Source of the DNA: an uncultured Pirellulaceae bacterium | Lineage (GTDB): Bacteria; Planctomycetota; Planctomycetia; Pirellulales; Pirellulaceae | Reading direction: 5' to 3' | NCBI GenBank assembly: GCA_937941455.1 | Contig: CALDHM010000027.1 | Coordinates: 62,001-126,000, forward strand | Length of the DNA stretch: 64,000 bases | Shown: one piece after another, positions 1-7,946 of the stretch | Position numbering within the stretch: position 1 is the first letter of the stretch | Layout of the letters: each line of letters opens with the position of its first letter | Made by a program: the position numbers and the translations under genes | The notes under the pieces: generated by a model | Seen by the model: only the letters and a program-made list of their open reading frames with translations | The model's database searches: none | What the model was told of the DNA's origin: nothing

Positions 1-64
1 CGATTTTCGATGTTTTTGCCACAAACAGTCCTGTTAAAAACGGTGAAGGAAAACCTGGATCAAC

Positions 65-637
65 CTAATTTTTGTCCGCCCGTCCACTGGCCTTGGGATC
101 GCGGAACGGCATGCCGAACATCTTCAGCAACTCGCGGCCGTGATCGTTGTTGGTCGCCGTCGTCACAAACACGATGTTCATGCCTTGCGACCGGGTGAAC
201 TTGTCCGGGTTCAGTTCGGGGAATACCAAGTATTCGGTAAGTCCCAAGCTGTAGTTCCCCTTGCCATCAAACGCCTTGGGGCTGACACCGCGGAAGTCGC
301 GAACCCGGGGGAGAGCCAACGTCAACAACCGATCCATAAATTCGTACATGCGAGCGCCGCGCAACGTGACCTTGCAGCCGATGGCGACACCTTCCCGCAG
401 TTTGAAGCCGGCGATGGAGCGCCGCGCCTTGGTGATCACCGATTTTTGACCGGCGATCAGGGTCAGTGCTTCGGCAGCATCGTCCAGGAGCTTCTTGTCA
501 TTGAGCGCCTGGCCGACGCCCATGTTGATGACGATCTTTTCGAGCCGCGGGATCGCCATCGGGTTTTTTATGCCGAGTCGTTTTCCCAATTCGTCTCGAA
601 TACGATCGACGTACAGTTGATGCAAACGCGCTTTCAT
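65..637 (-). CDS. rplE: 50S ribosomal protein L5
   Basis: L5 binds 5S rRNA and helps form the central protuberance of the large subunit. The 190-aa product is full length for the family. It opens with the usual [20 protein letters not shown]-type N-terminus and contains the conserved [19 protein letters not shown] and [13 protein letters not shown] stretches. It is the last complete gene of the S10-spc operon in the window. Only 23 bp separate its ATG from the rplN stop, where rplX (L24) would be expected. The next gene, probably rpsN, lies off the left edge. Identification is by direct reading of conserved sequence and gene order. Confidence 0.97.
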   Translation of the reverse strand: MKARLHQLYVDRIRDELGKRLGIKNPMAIPRLEKIVINMGVGQALNDKKLLDDAAEALTLIAGQKSVITKARRSIAGFKLREGVAIGCKVTLRGARMYEFMDRLLTLALPRVRDFRGVSPKAFDGKGNYSLGLTEYLVFPELNPDKFTRSQGMNIVFVTTATNNDHGRELLKMFGMPFRDPKASGRADKN

Positions 638-660
638 GGTCGATGTTCACTCCACTGGCC

Positions 661-1029
661 TTAGATGACTTCGTTGGCCAAGCTAACAATTTTCATAAAG
701 TTACGATCTCGCAACTCGCGGGCGACTGCTCCGAAAATACGGGTGCCGCGCGGATTGTTGTCTTTGTCGATGATCACTGCCGCGTTCGAATCGAAGCGGA
801 TATAGCTGCCATCCTCGCGTCGTGTCGATTTCTTCGTTCGCACGATCACGGCCCGCACGACGGCCTTTTTCTTGATTTCGCTTCCGGGAATCACGCTTTT
901 GACACTGCAAATGATGATGTCCCCCAGCCGAGCGAAGCGGCGGCGAGATCCGCCCAGGACCTTGATGCACATCAATTCCTTCGCGCCCGTGTTGTCTGCA
1001 ACGTGCAATCGACTTTCTTGTTGGATCAT
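661..1029 (-). CDS. rplN: 50S ribosomal protein L14
   Basis: L14 lies at the subunit interface of the 50S particle. The 122-aa product starts [20 protein letters not shown] and ends with a canonical [10 protein letters not shown] tail, so both ends are intact. The expected downstream gene rplX is absent: the next start, that of rplE, follows after 23 bp. rpsQ precedes it. Family length and motifs match closely. Confidence 0.97.
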   Translation of the reverse strand: MIQQESRLHVADNTGAKELMCIKVLGGSRRRFARLGDIIICSVKSVIPGSEIKKKAVVRAVIVRTKKSTRREDGSYIRFDSNAAVIIDKDNNPRGTRIFGAVARELRDRNFMKIVSLANEVI

Positions 1030-1114
1030 GTTGTTGACCTAAATTCTGATTCAAAATTCACTCGTGCTGTCCGACCTTGGGCTGGGCGACTTGTCCCGCT
1101 GGGACGAGTCCCGA

Positions 1115-1417
1115 TCAGACACCGCCCGCGCCGGCGGCATCTTCCGCTGGCAACGCATCCTTCAAAGAGACGTCCCCGCTTTTGGCGATCACCTCAACCA
1201 ATTGCCACCGCTTGGTGCGCGACAAGGGACGGGACTCGACGATCCGGACGGTATCGCCGATCGCCGATTGATTGTTTTCATCGTGGACATGGCAAACCGT
1301 GCGGTGCCGCACGAACTTGCCGTATTTCGGGTGGCGGACCTTGCGGCTGATTTCGACCACTCGGGTCTTTTGCATCTTGTCGCTGGTAACCTGGCCGATT
1401 AATTCACGTTTTGGCAT
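1115..1417 (-). CDS. rpsQ: 30S ribosomal protein S17
   Basis: S17 is a primary 16S rRNA-binding protein of the small subunit. The 100-aa product has the OB-fold core, with SDKMQKTRVVEISRKVRHPKYGK and a GDTVRIVESRPLSRTKRW block. It carries about 15 extra C-terminal residues rich in Ala and Gly (EDAAGAGGV) beyond the compact bacterial form. It lies 40 bp downstream of rpmC and 85 bp upstream of rplN, in normal operon order. Confidence 0.96.
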   Translation of the reverse strand: MPKRELIGQVTSDKMQKTRVVEISRKVRHPKYGKFVRHRTVCHVHDENNQSAIGDTVRIVESRPLSRTKRWQLVEVIAKSGDVSLKDALPAEDAAGAGGV

Positions 1418-1457
1418 GGCACTACTCGAACTGATAACTCACTGACTGGGGGCGCGA

Positions 1458-1673
1458 TTAATGGGCGACTTTTCTGGCCCGCTCGGTTTGAATCGTTTTA
1501 ATTCGTGCGATGAGGCGGCGGTTGCGGCGAACCTCAGAGGGAGAATCCAGCCGATCGGTTTGCGATTGGACCCGCAGCTTGAACAGCCTGGTGTTGGCTT
1601 CGCGCAAGCTGGCGGCCAATTGCTCGTCGCTCATTTGCCGCAAGGCGGCAGCACTGTTTTCTTTATCTTTCAT
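1458..1673 (-). CDS. rpmC: 50S ribosomal protein L29
   Basis: L29 sits near the polypeptide exit tunnel. The 71-aa product has the two-helix pattern with MSDEQLAASLREANTRLFKL and the conserved RRNRRLIARIKTI helix. It lies between rplP and rpsQ as expected. The N-terminal extension before MSDEQL is about 13 residues, so translation from the internal ATG cannot be excluded; the first ATG is used here. Confidence 0.94.
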   Translation of the reverse strand: MKDKENSAAALRQMSDEQLAASLREANTRLFKLRVQSQTDRLDSPSEVRRNRRLIARIKTIQTERARKVAH

Positions 1674-1757
1674 GGCTTTCGTCTCGTTAAATTTTGTTCG
1701 GTAAGGACTGCCTGCGGTGGTCCTGGCGGCTGTCTCTCCCGGGGAGAACCTCGGCTT

Positions 1758-2174
1758 TTAGTGCGTGCGGCGCTTGACCATCCGCACGCGCAGCGGCAGT
1801 TTGTGGGCCAAACGAGCGAAACAGATCTTCGCTTGGGCCTCGGTGACCCCACCCAACTCGTACAGGATCGTACCGCGGCGAATGGTGGCAACCCAGTGCG
1901 CGGGTTCCCCTTTCCCCTTACCCATCCGCGTCTCCAGGGGACGGGAGGTGATGGAGCGGTGGGGGAACACGCGAATGTACAGACGACCTTCTCCGCGGAT
2001 GTATTGCTGGGCGGCAATACGACCGGCTTCGATCGTTTGCGCTTTGAGCCAACCGCCGTCCAGCGACTGCAGGCCGTAGTCGCCCAGGACCACGCGGTTG
2101 CCGCGGGTCGCGTTACCTTTTATACGACCTCTTTGGGCCTTTCGATGCTTGACCCGTTTGGGCATCATCGCCAT
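1758..2174 (-). CDS. rplP: 50S ribosomal protein L16
   Basis: L16 is a 50S protein near the A site. The start is placed at the ATG giving MAMMPKRVKHRKAQRG, because family members begin just before the PKR motif. A longer in-frame reading to 2219 would add 15 residues with no family counterpart. A GGAG lies 9 nt upstream of this ATG, and a GAAGG 8 nt upstream of the alternative ATG at 2168. The product is about 138 aa, normal for L16. The gene starts inside the 3' end of rpsC, in a different frame, with a 62-bp overlap, unusually long for this pair. Confidence 0.95.
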   Translation of the reverse strand: MAMMPKRVKHRKAQRGRIKGNATRGNRVVLGDYGLQSLDGGWLKAQTIEAGRIAAQQYIRGEGRLYIRVFPHRSITSRPLETRMGKGKGEPAHWVATIRRGTILYELGGVTEAQAKICFARLAHKLPLRVRMVKRRTH

Positions 2175-2820
2175 CGCCTTCGTCTCCGTAAGTACCTTGA
2201 TTGATCCAGACTTGAACACCGAGGTGGCCTTGAGCGGTCATGGCCTCGGTGAACCCATAATCGATTTTTGCACGCAGGGTGCTCAGCGGCATGGAGCCGT
2301 TGATTTGTTTTTCGCGGCGGGCCATTTCGGCGCCACCCAGGCGGCCAGCCAATTGAATCTTGATTCCCTTAGCACCCGCCTCCATGGTTTCCTCGGCGGC
2401 ACGTTTCATGGTGCGGCGGAAGCTGGCTCGCTTCGACAATTGTTCGGCGATTTTTTCGGCGACCAGTTGCGCATGGATTTCGGGGCGCCCGACCTCTTGC
2501 ACCTTAAGGTTGATGCGCCGGCCGGTGAGGTTTTGCAGCTCCTCTTGCAACGTCTCAATGTCCTGCCCTTTTTTGCCGATGATGGCTGCCGGGCGAGCGA
2601 CGTAGATCATGACCTTGACTTCGTCGCGAGTCCGTTCGATCTCAATGCGATCGATTCCCGCCGCGGCATACTTACCGGTGGGATGCTTCTTGATGAAGTC
2701 CCGGATTTTTTTGTCCTCTACCAGCAGGGCCGAGAACTCTTCCTTGGGAGCGTACCAGCGGCTCTTCCAACCCAGCATCACTCCGGTGCGGTAACCAATT
2801 GGATTTACTTTTTGACCCAT
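2113..2820 (-). CDS. rpsC: 30S ribosomal protein S3
   Basis: S3 lies at the mRNA entry site of the 30S subunit. The 235-aa product has the N-terminal MGQKVNPIGYRTG block, a KH domain (RPAAIIGKKGQDIETLQ) and the C-terminal domain ending KVWI-like (GVQVWINQGTYGD). About 19 residues (from about GDDAQTGQ to KRSYKR) extend past the usual end. They are encoded by DNA that also encodes the start of rplP, so this tail is constrained by two frames. Confidence 0.97.
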   Translation of the reverse strand: MGQKVNPIGYRTGVMLGWKSRWYAPKEEFSALLVEDKKIRDFIKKHPTGKYAAAGIDRIEIERTRDEVKVMIYVARPAAIIGKKGQDIETLQEELQNLTGRRINLKVQEVGRPEIHAQLVAEKIAEQLSKRASFRRTMKRAAEETMEAGAKGIKIQLAGRLGGAEMARREKQINGSMPLSTLRAKIDYGFTEAMTAQGHLGVQVWINQGTYGDEGDGDDAQTGQASKGPKRSYKR

Positions 2821-2832
2821 TGCCGTGCTGCC

Positions 2833-3186
2833 TTAATCTCGTTTAACTTCGTCAACCGACACGCGAATGTGCGACATTCGTTTTTTGATTCCAAAGGCCA
2901 TGCCGCGGGCCCGCGGGCGAATGCGTTTGAACATCGGCCCGCCATCGACCCGCGCGTCCACGACGACCAATTCGGTCACCTTGGCCACACGTCCGGAGTT
3001 TTGCTCGGGGTCCTGAGCATTGGCGGTGGCGCTGAGGATGACCTTCTCGAGCATCCGCGCCCCGCGGTGCGGTTGATACCGCAGGATGTCGAGCGCCTCG
3101 TCCACGAATTTGCCGCGGACTAGTGTCGCCAGGTGTCGAACCTTGCGAGGACTTATTTGAGCGTAGCGATGAGTAGCTGAAAACAT
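2833..3186 (-). CDS. rplV: 50S ribosomal protein L22
   Basis: L22 lines the peptide exit tunnel. The 117-aa product begins MFSATHRYAQISPRKVRHLA. It carries the conserved AEKV-type helix (ARMLEKVILSATANAQ) and the beta-hairpin region with GPMFKRIRPRARGMAFGIKK, where macrolide-resistance changes map in other bacteria. It sits 12 bp before rpsC and 30 bp after rpsS. Length and motifs are canonical. Confidence 0.97.
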   Translation of the reverse strand: MFSATHRYAQISPRKVRHLATLVRGKFVDEALDILRYQPHRGARMLEKVILSATANAQDPEQNSGRVAKVTELVVVDARVDGGPMFKRIRPRARGMAFGIKKRMSHIRVSVDEVKRD

Positions 3187-3216
3187 AGTTGATGACCTTT
3201 GCCGCAGTCGAATCTC

Positions 3217-3492
3217 TTACTTTTCCGCCTTTTTGGCGCCCGAGTGGCCGCGGAAAATCCGCGTCGGTGCGAATTCTCCGAATTTATGCCCAACCATTTC
3301 TTCGGTGATGTAAACCTTCACGTGCGTTTTGCCGTTGTGCACCAAGAACGTGTGCCCAACGAATTCCGGAATCACGGTACAAGAGCGGGCCCACGTCTTG
3401 ATCGGCTCCTTCTTGTTTTCCGCATCTAATTGGGCAACCTTTTGAAAGACATTCTTGTCGACAAAGGGGCCTTTTTTCTGTGATCTGCTCAT
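3217..3492 (-). CDS. rpsS: 30S ribosomal protein S19
   Basis: S19 is a head protein of the 30S subunit that contacts the tRNA A-site region. The 91-aa product contains [39 protein letters not shown] and the C-terminal [18 protein letters not shown], all hallmark stretches of the family. It lies directly downstream of rplB (18 bp) and upstream of rplV. Confidence 0.98.
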   Translation of the reverse strand: MSRSQKKGPFVDKNVFQKVAQLDAENKKEPIKTWARSCTVIPEFVGHTFLVHNGKTHVKVYITEEMVGHKFGEFAPTRIFRGHSGAKKAEK

Positions 3493-3510
3493 GAGTCGCT
3501 TTTCTGAAAA

Positions 3511-4368
3511 CTAACGCAATTTCTGGACACCGTAACGTCGCGAGCGGCGGCGACGCAGGATCGCCGAGTTGGATGGTTTGCCGCGCTTGCGGGTCATGCC
3601 ACCCTTGGCTGGTTTGCCGGTGGGGCTGACCGGATGGCGACCACCTTTGGTGCGTCCCTCGCCACCACCGTGCGGGTGATCGTGAGGGTTCATTGCCGTT
3701 CCGCGGACATGCGGCCGGCGGCCCATCCAGCGCTTTCTGCCGGCCTTGCCCAGCACGATGTTCATGTGGTCGGCATTACCTACCTTGCCGATCGTGGCCC
3801 GGCATGCGGCAGGGATGCGGCGGATTTCACCGCTGGGGAGCGAGATTTGGGCCCACTCCGCCTCGCGAGCCATCAAGGTCGCGTAGGAACCGGCCGATCG
3901 ACAGATCTCGCCACCCTGCCCCGGGCGCAATTCGATGTTGTGGATCTCGGTTGCCAATGGGATTTCTTTGAGGGACATGCAGTTGCCGACGTTGGGGGGA
4001 GCCGTTGGGCCATTCATGACCTTGTCGCCGGCCTTCAAGCCTTCCGGAGCCAAGATGTAAGACTTCACGCCGTCGGCATATTTCAGTAAGGCGATGCGGG
4101 CGTTTCGGTTCGGATCGTATTGGATCGAATCGACAACGGCGACGATACCGTCTTTGGTGCGGCGGAAGTCGATGACACGGTACATCTTTTTGTGCCCTCC
4201 ACCGCGATGCCGCGCTGTGATTTTGCCTTGGTTGTTGCGGCCATTGGAGCGGCGTTTGGGCGACAGCAACGACTTTTCGGGCTGTGCACCGGGGGTTAAC
4301 TCGCTGAAATCGCTCACCGTCGCGCCGCGTCGCCCCGGAGAGGTCGGATTGTATTTTCGAATTCCCAT
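3511..4368 (-). CDS. rplB: 50S ribosomal protein L2
   Basis: L2 is required for subunit association and peptidyl-transferase assembly. The 285-aa product begins [20 protein letters not shown]. It contains the [17 protein letters not shown] block and the C-terminal [20 protein letters not shown] segment bearing the conserved His residues near the peptidyl-transferase centre. Length is close to the usual 273-280. Operon position between rplW and rpsS is standard. Confidence 0.98.
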   Translation of the reverse strand: MGIRKYNPTSPGRRGATVSDFSELTPGAQPEKSLLSPKRRSNGRNNQGKITARHRGGGHKKMYRVIDFRRTKDGIVAVVDSIQYDPNRNARIALLKYADGVKSYILAPEGLKAGDKVMNGPTAPPNVGNCMSLKEIPLATEIHNIELRPGQGGEICRSAGSYATLMAREAEWAQISLPSGEIRRIPAACRATIGKVGNADHMNIVLGKAGRKRWMGRRPHVRGTAMNPHDHPHGGGEGRTKGGRHPVSPTGKPAKGGMTRKRGKPSNSAILRRRRSRRYGVQKLR

Positions 4369-4415
4369 GATTCAGATCCTGATTCCCGATGTGCTGGTAG
4401 TTGCCGATACAGGAG

Positions 4416-4742
4416 TTACACGAACGCGATCTTGTCGTCACCTTTGAGCCGGACGATAGCCCGTTTCATGCCGCCGGTTTGTCCCATCCGCATTTTGAAG
4501 CGGCGGGGTTTGCCTTTGCGATTCTGCGTGGCAACTTTTTCGACAGTTACGTTGAACAGTAGCTCGACCGCAGACTTGATTTCCGTTTTCGTTGCCAGCG
4601 GGTTGACCTCGAACGTGTAGTGGTTCGCGGTTTCCGATTTGTAAACCCCCTTTTCCGTCACCAGCGGCCGCAAAATGACTTGGTGCGGTTCCAATTGCAA
4701 TTTGCGATGGGAGGTCTTCTTGTTGGATTTCGTATTTTTCAT
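4416..4742 (-). CDS. rplW: 50S ribosomal protein L23
   Basis: L23 is at the tunnel exit and docks trigger factor and SRP. The 108-aa product has about 20 lysine/glutamine-rich N-terminal residues, then the L23 core: ILRPLVTEKGVYKSETANHY and the KTEIKSAVELLFNVTVEKV helix. RNA-binding KGKPRRF and GMKRAIVRLKGDDKI follow. It sits between rplD and rplB as expected. Confidence 0.96.
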   Translation of the reverse strand: MKNTKSNKKTSHRKLQLEPHQVILRPLVTEKGVYKSETANHYTFEVNPLATKTEIKSAVELLFNVTVEKVATQNRKGKPRRFKMRMGQTGGMKRAIVRLKGDDKIAFV

Positions 4743-4809
4743 TTGAGTTTCTCCATGTCGCCCGACCGCCGCCGATCATATCGAACGGCTTGATCGGCGT
4801 GGTTGGCCG

Positions 4810-5439
4810 TTACGCCTTCGCCGCACTTTTGATTTGATCGAGCGCCTGCCGCGTGAAGACCACGCGACTGGGACGCAGCACCAGCCACGCGTTCAAGTCC
4901 TGGACCGGCGAAACCGAGACCCCTTGGATGTTGCGTGCACTGCGATAAACGACCGGGTCGTGTTTGCCCGTGGCGATCAGAGCGCTTTTCCCCGCGAGCC
5001 CGACGGCCTTCAGGAACCGTGCGACTTCTTTGGTTTTAGGTTGTTGCAGACCGAAATCATCGACGACCAAAACTTCGTTGTCGCGGATCTTGCCAGCGAT
5101 GGCCATGCGGGTTGCCAGCCGCACCGCTTTTTTCGGGAGTCGGTAGGAAAAATCTTTGGTCCGCAGATAGAACGAGTGGCCGCCACCGCGACGGATGTTG
5201 GAGCGACGGCTCCCCGCGCGGGCATTACCGGTCCCTTTTTGACGGTACATTTTTTTGGTGGAGCCGGCGACATCGGAGCGTCCCTTGGTCGCCCGTGTCC
5301 CTTGCCGCTGATTGGCTTGGTACATGACCACGACGTCGTGCAGGAGCTGTTTATTGATTTTGTCAGCGATCGCGGCGGGATCGATATCGTATTTACCGAT
5401 TTCCTTTCCCGACTTGTCGTATACCGGAAGAGATACCAT
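4810..5439 (-). CDS. rplD: 50S ribosomal protein L4
   Basis: L4 binds 23S rRNA and, in some bacteria, autoregulates the S10 operon. The start is placed at the ATG giving MVSLPVYDKSGKEIG because a GAGAGGA lies 9 nt upstream; the longer frame opens only at a TTG inside that spacer. The product is 209 aa. It contains the loop with RQGTRATKGRSDVAGS, RQKGTGNARAGSRR and the conserved RGGGHSF segment. It follows rplC by less than 20 bp. Confidence 0.97.
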   Translation of the reverse strand: MVSLPVYDKSGKEIGKYDIDPAAIADKINKQLLHDVVVMYQANQRQGTRATKGRSDVAGSTKKMYRQKGTGNARAGSRRSNIRRGGGHSFYLRTKDFSYRLPKKAVRLATRMAIAGKIRDNEVLVVDDFGLQQPKTKEVARFLKAVGLAGKSALIATGKHDPVVYRSARNIQGVSVSPVQDLNAWLVLRPSRVVFTRQALDQIKSAAKA

Positions 5440-5457
5440 GGGGCCCAATCCTCTCGA

Positions 5458-6186
5458 CTAACCTTTTTTGTTTGTTTCACGAACGACGACGAAACCACCG
5501 CGAGGACCGGGAATCGCTCCTTGAACGAGGAGCAGATTCGAGTCAACATCGATGCGGACCAGCTTGAGGTTGCGCATCGTCACGCGCTCATTGCCATACT
5601 GGCCCGGCAGCCGTTTGCCCTTCTTGGTTCGTCCGCCACCCCGCCATGAAGCGTGCGACGCGGTACTTCCCAAGTGGCGATGACACTTCTTGACACCGTG
5701 AGTTGCCCGTTGCCCGGAGAAACCATGTCGTTTCATGACCCCCGAGTAACCTCGGCCGCGGGTGTAGCCGATTACATCGACTGCCGTTGCTCCCGACAGA
5801 ATGTCGGCCTTGATTTCCTGGCCGACCTGGAAAGCCGACGCATCGCATCGCAGTTCGCGAATCAGTTTTTTCGGCTCGCAGTTGGCCTTGGGGGCGAGTT
5901 GCCCACCACTTTTGGCGAGTCGTTCTTGGCGTTTACTTTTGATGTTCGCCACATGCCCGCGCTCAGCGCGGCTGGCTTGGCTGGGGCGGGAACGCCGATC
6001 CTTGGCCGGGCGTTTTTTGTCGAGGAAGCCTAACTGAATCGCCGAATAGCCGTCTTTTTCGACCGTCTTGATTTGCAGCACATTGCAAGGTCCTGCCTCG
6101 ATAACCGTCACCGGTGTCACGCGTCCCGATTCGCGGTCAAACACCTGGGTCATCCCGACCTTGCGGCCAAGTATGCCTTTGCTCAT
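5458..6186 (-). CDS. rplC: 50S ribosomal protein L3
   Basis: L3 is an early-assembly 50S protein near the peptidyl-transferase centre. The 242-aa product begins MSKGILGRKVGMTQVFD. It has the VIGYTRGRGYSGVMKRHGF segment and the HRHLGSTASHASWRGGGRTK and GQYGNERVT stretches. A basic insert (KDRRSRPSQASRAERG and following residues, about 55-95) makes it longer than the usual 205-215 aa. A 288-bp spacer lies between it and rpsJ, so it may have its own promoter. Confidence 0.97.
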   Translation of the reverse strand: MSKGILGRKVGMTQVFDRESGRVTPVTVIEAGPCNVLQIKTVEKDGYSAIQLGFLDKKRPAKDRRSRPSQASRAERGHVANIKSKRQERLAKSGGQLAPKANCEPKKLIRELRCDASAFQVGQEIKADILSGATAVDVIGYTRGRGYSGVMKRHGFSGQRATHGVKKCHRHLGSTASHASWRGGGRTKKGKRLPGQYGNERVTMRNLKLVRIDVDSNLLLVQGAIPGPRGGFVVVRETNKKG

Positions 6187-6474
6187 CGCTAATTCGCCTT
6201 ATCTTCAGTTAGCTCATGCCGCACGGAAGGTACTGCTTTGAATTGTTTCGACTGGCATCCTGCGGGCCGAAACGTTCACGAGACAGGCTTATCCCTGCGG
6301 CTTCCAGACCATATTCAATAAAATCCAAAACCTAAACCGAAAAAAGCTCGGCACAAAAGTGCGAGACGTCTCGCTCTCTTGCTCGCTGACCACCCTGATG
6401 GCGACCGACAAGTTCGACTCGAATCAGAACTTGACCGTCAACCCAGTTGATCGTCCAACCTGAAGACCGTCCCG
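6187..6474 (-). other. rpsJ-rplC intergenic spacer
   Basis: This 288-bp stretch separates the first two genes of the S10 operon, normally close together. I see no plausible small gene. It could hold a second promoter or an untranslated leader for rplC-rplE, but no clear -35/-10 pair or regulatory hairpin stands out by eye. Confidence 0.4.
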
Positions 6475-6801
6475 TTACCGAGTGGTCGCCTTGATTTTGA
6501 TTTCGACACCGGCGGGAACACTGAGCTTGTTGAGGGCTTCAATGGTTTTGGCCGTTGCCTGGACGATATCGATCAAACGCTTGTGAGTCCGAATTTCGAA
6601 CTGTTGGCGCGCCTTCTTGTCGATGAATGGGCTGGACAGTACCGTGTACCGCTCGATGCGAGTCGGCAGCGGAATTGGCCCATGAACTTCAGAGTGGGTT
6701 CGCTTGGCCGTGTCGACAATTTCTTGCGCGCTCTGATCGAGCACGGCATTGTCATACGCCTCCATTCGAATTCGAATGACTTCATGACCCTGGCCAGACA
6801 C
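6475..6801 (-). CDS. rpsJ: 30S ribosomal protein S10
   Basis: S10 is a 30S head protein and, in other bacteria, the NusE antitermination factor. The 108-aa product has the canonical [21 protein letters not shown] and [22 protein letters not shown] blocks. It starts with GTG at 6801, supported by a GGGGAGG on the coding strand 5 nt upstream. It is the first gene of the operon here. There is no tuf or fusA upstream, and rplC is 288 bp away, farther than usual. Confidence 0.97.
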   Translation of the reverse strand: MSGQGHEVIRIRMEAYDNAVLDQSAQEIVDTAKRTHSEVHGPIPLPTRIERYTVLSSPFIDKKARQQFEIRTHKRLIDIVQATAKTIEALNKLSVPAGVEIKIKATTR

Positions 6802-7383
6802 AAACGCCTCCCCAAATCGACAAACAAAAACTCGTTTTGCGGTCCTTTCCTGGTTGGTGCCGTCGAAAAGGGGACCGCTCGAGACGTGGCCCAGCCAGTC
6901 TCATCAGAAATTCGGAAAACGGTTAGGATACGAATGTTTGCGTTGGAAGTCAACGGGCATCGCAACTATTTTTTCGGGCGTCCAAAAACCCGTTCCACGA
7001 GTTGAAACCCCCGGTTTCTCCGTTTTATCGACAGAGATGCTCTGCCAGGGCCAACGAACTTGCGGGCGGCCCAAACTGTCGCACCTGCTGGCTTGTCGGC
7101 TAGGCGCCGACGCGCGGCGAAAACGTCGGTAATTCGCCTTTTAACCAAGCCCAGTCCTCAGCAACTAGGCTGCGGTTCGACCGGGGTATACGATGGAAAG
7201 GTGCCTGGCGCTGTCGTGGCACGTGGCGCTGTCGTGGCACGCCATGCCAAGTTTCGGCTTGGAGGATTCGTGGCGGTACCATTTTCCAAAAGTCCCTCGA
7301 CGGATGTTACAACGGTTGGCAACCGCGAGGATAAGCATCTCACGCCAGGCTCCGGTTGGTTGGACTCCCAAAGGATTGCTCCC
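6802..7383. promoter_or_regulatory. divergent intergenic region with 18-bp tandem repeat
   Basis: A 582-bp gap lies between the rpsJ start (minus) and the secretin-motif gene (plus) and should contain both promoters. No convincing ORF is present; a 60-residue Arg-rich minus-strand frame at 6966-7148 has no recognisable features. It contains a perfect 18-bp tandem duplication, annotated separately. Confidence 0.5.
7206..7241. repeat. perfect 18-bp tandem repeat (2 copies)
   Basis: TGGCGCTGTCGTGGCACG occurs twice head to tail at 7206-7223 and 7224-7241. It lies about 140 bp upstream of the secretin-motif gene. It could be a doubled operator or a slippage product. Confidence 0.8.
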
Positions 7384-7872
7384 ATGCAAACCCGTCGTTA
7401 CCAGCGGCGCACGATTCTGATAGTCTCTACGATCGCGTGCCTAGTGTCCCTGAGTTGCGGCGTTGGCCGGGCGCAGTTCGGGACCCCGGCAGGAATCACC
7501 GTGCAGCAGCCCGTGGTTTCCGCCTTCAATGTGAACACGGCGGTTGCGGTACCCGATGGAGGGACGATCAGTCTCGGGGGTATCAGCAATTCAGCGCATG
7601 GTAGCGCGCGACGGGGTGTACCGCTGACGGGTGGACCTTATGTCAACCGCTTGTTCAACAATCGCGCCATCGGTTGGGAACAGGGAGCGAGTCAAGCGCA
7701 GGTAACGGTCAAGGTCTTGGTGATGGAAGAACTGGAAGCTCAGGTGCTGGCTGAGGGGGCTCGACGCATGGCGATTCGCAACGCGGAATCGCGCGATCCC
7801 AATGGTTCGGCGGCCACGCAAAAAAAGGCTGATTTCATGTCTCGCAATATCGGCACGCGGAGGCAGCACTGA
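7384..7872 (+). CDS. secreted mini-protein with a secretin C-terminal motif
   Basis: The 162-aa product has a signal peptide (about residues 1-31, RRTILIVSTIACLVSLSCG, cleavage near GRAQ). It then has VPDGGTISLGGI (56-67) and GVPLTGGPYVNRLFNNRAIG (78-97). The pair closely resembles the VPDGGTVLLGG...VPxLxxIPxLxRLF signature that ends the membrane-spanning domain of type II/III secretins. The rest of a secretin is missing. The start ATG is chosen because a signal peptide follows at once; the frame upstream is open but featureless. Function is unknown; it may have derived from a secretin or interact with one. Confidence is high for a real secreted protein and low for any role in secretion. Confidence 0.7.
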   Translation: MQTRRYQRRTILIVSTIACLVSLSCGVGRAQFGTPAGITVQQPVVSAFNVNTAVAVPDGGTISLGGISNSAHGSARRGVPLTGGPYVNRLFNNRAIGWEQGASQAQVTVKVLVMEELEAQVLAEGARRMAIRNAESRDPNGSAATQKKADFMSRNIGTRRQH

Positions 7873-7946
7873 CCCCCATCTCCCCCTCTGCGCTGTTATC
7901 GCCGTCGAGGAGATCCCGATCCGTTTCTGAATTGGAAGCCTCTGCC

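Noticed and set aside
6966-7148. Small basic minus-strand ORF upstream of rpsJ
   Set aside because: Composition is Arg-rich without a recognised ribosomal or other pattern, and it has no ribosome-binding site.
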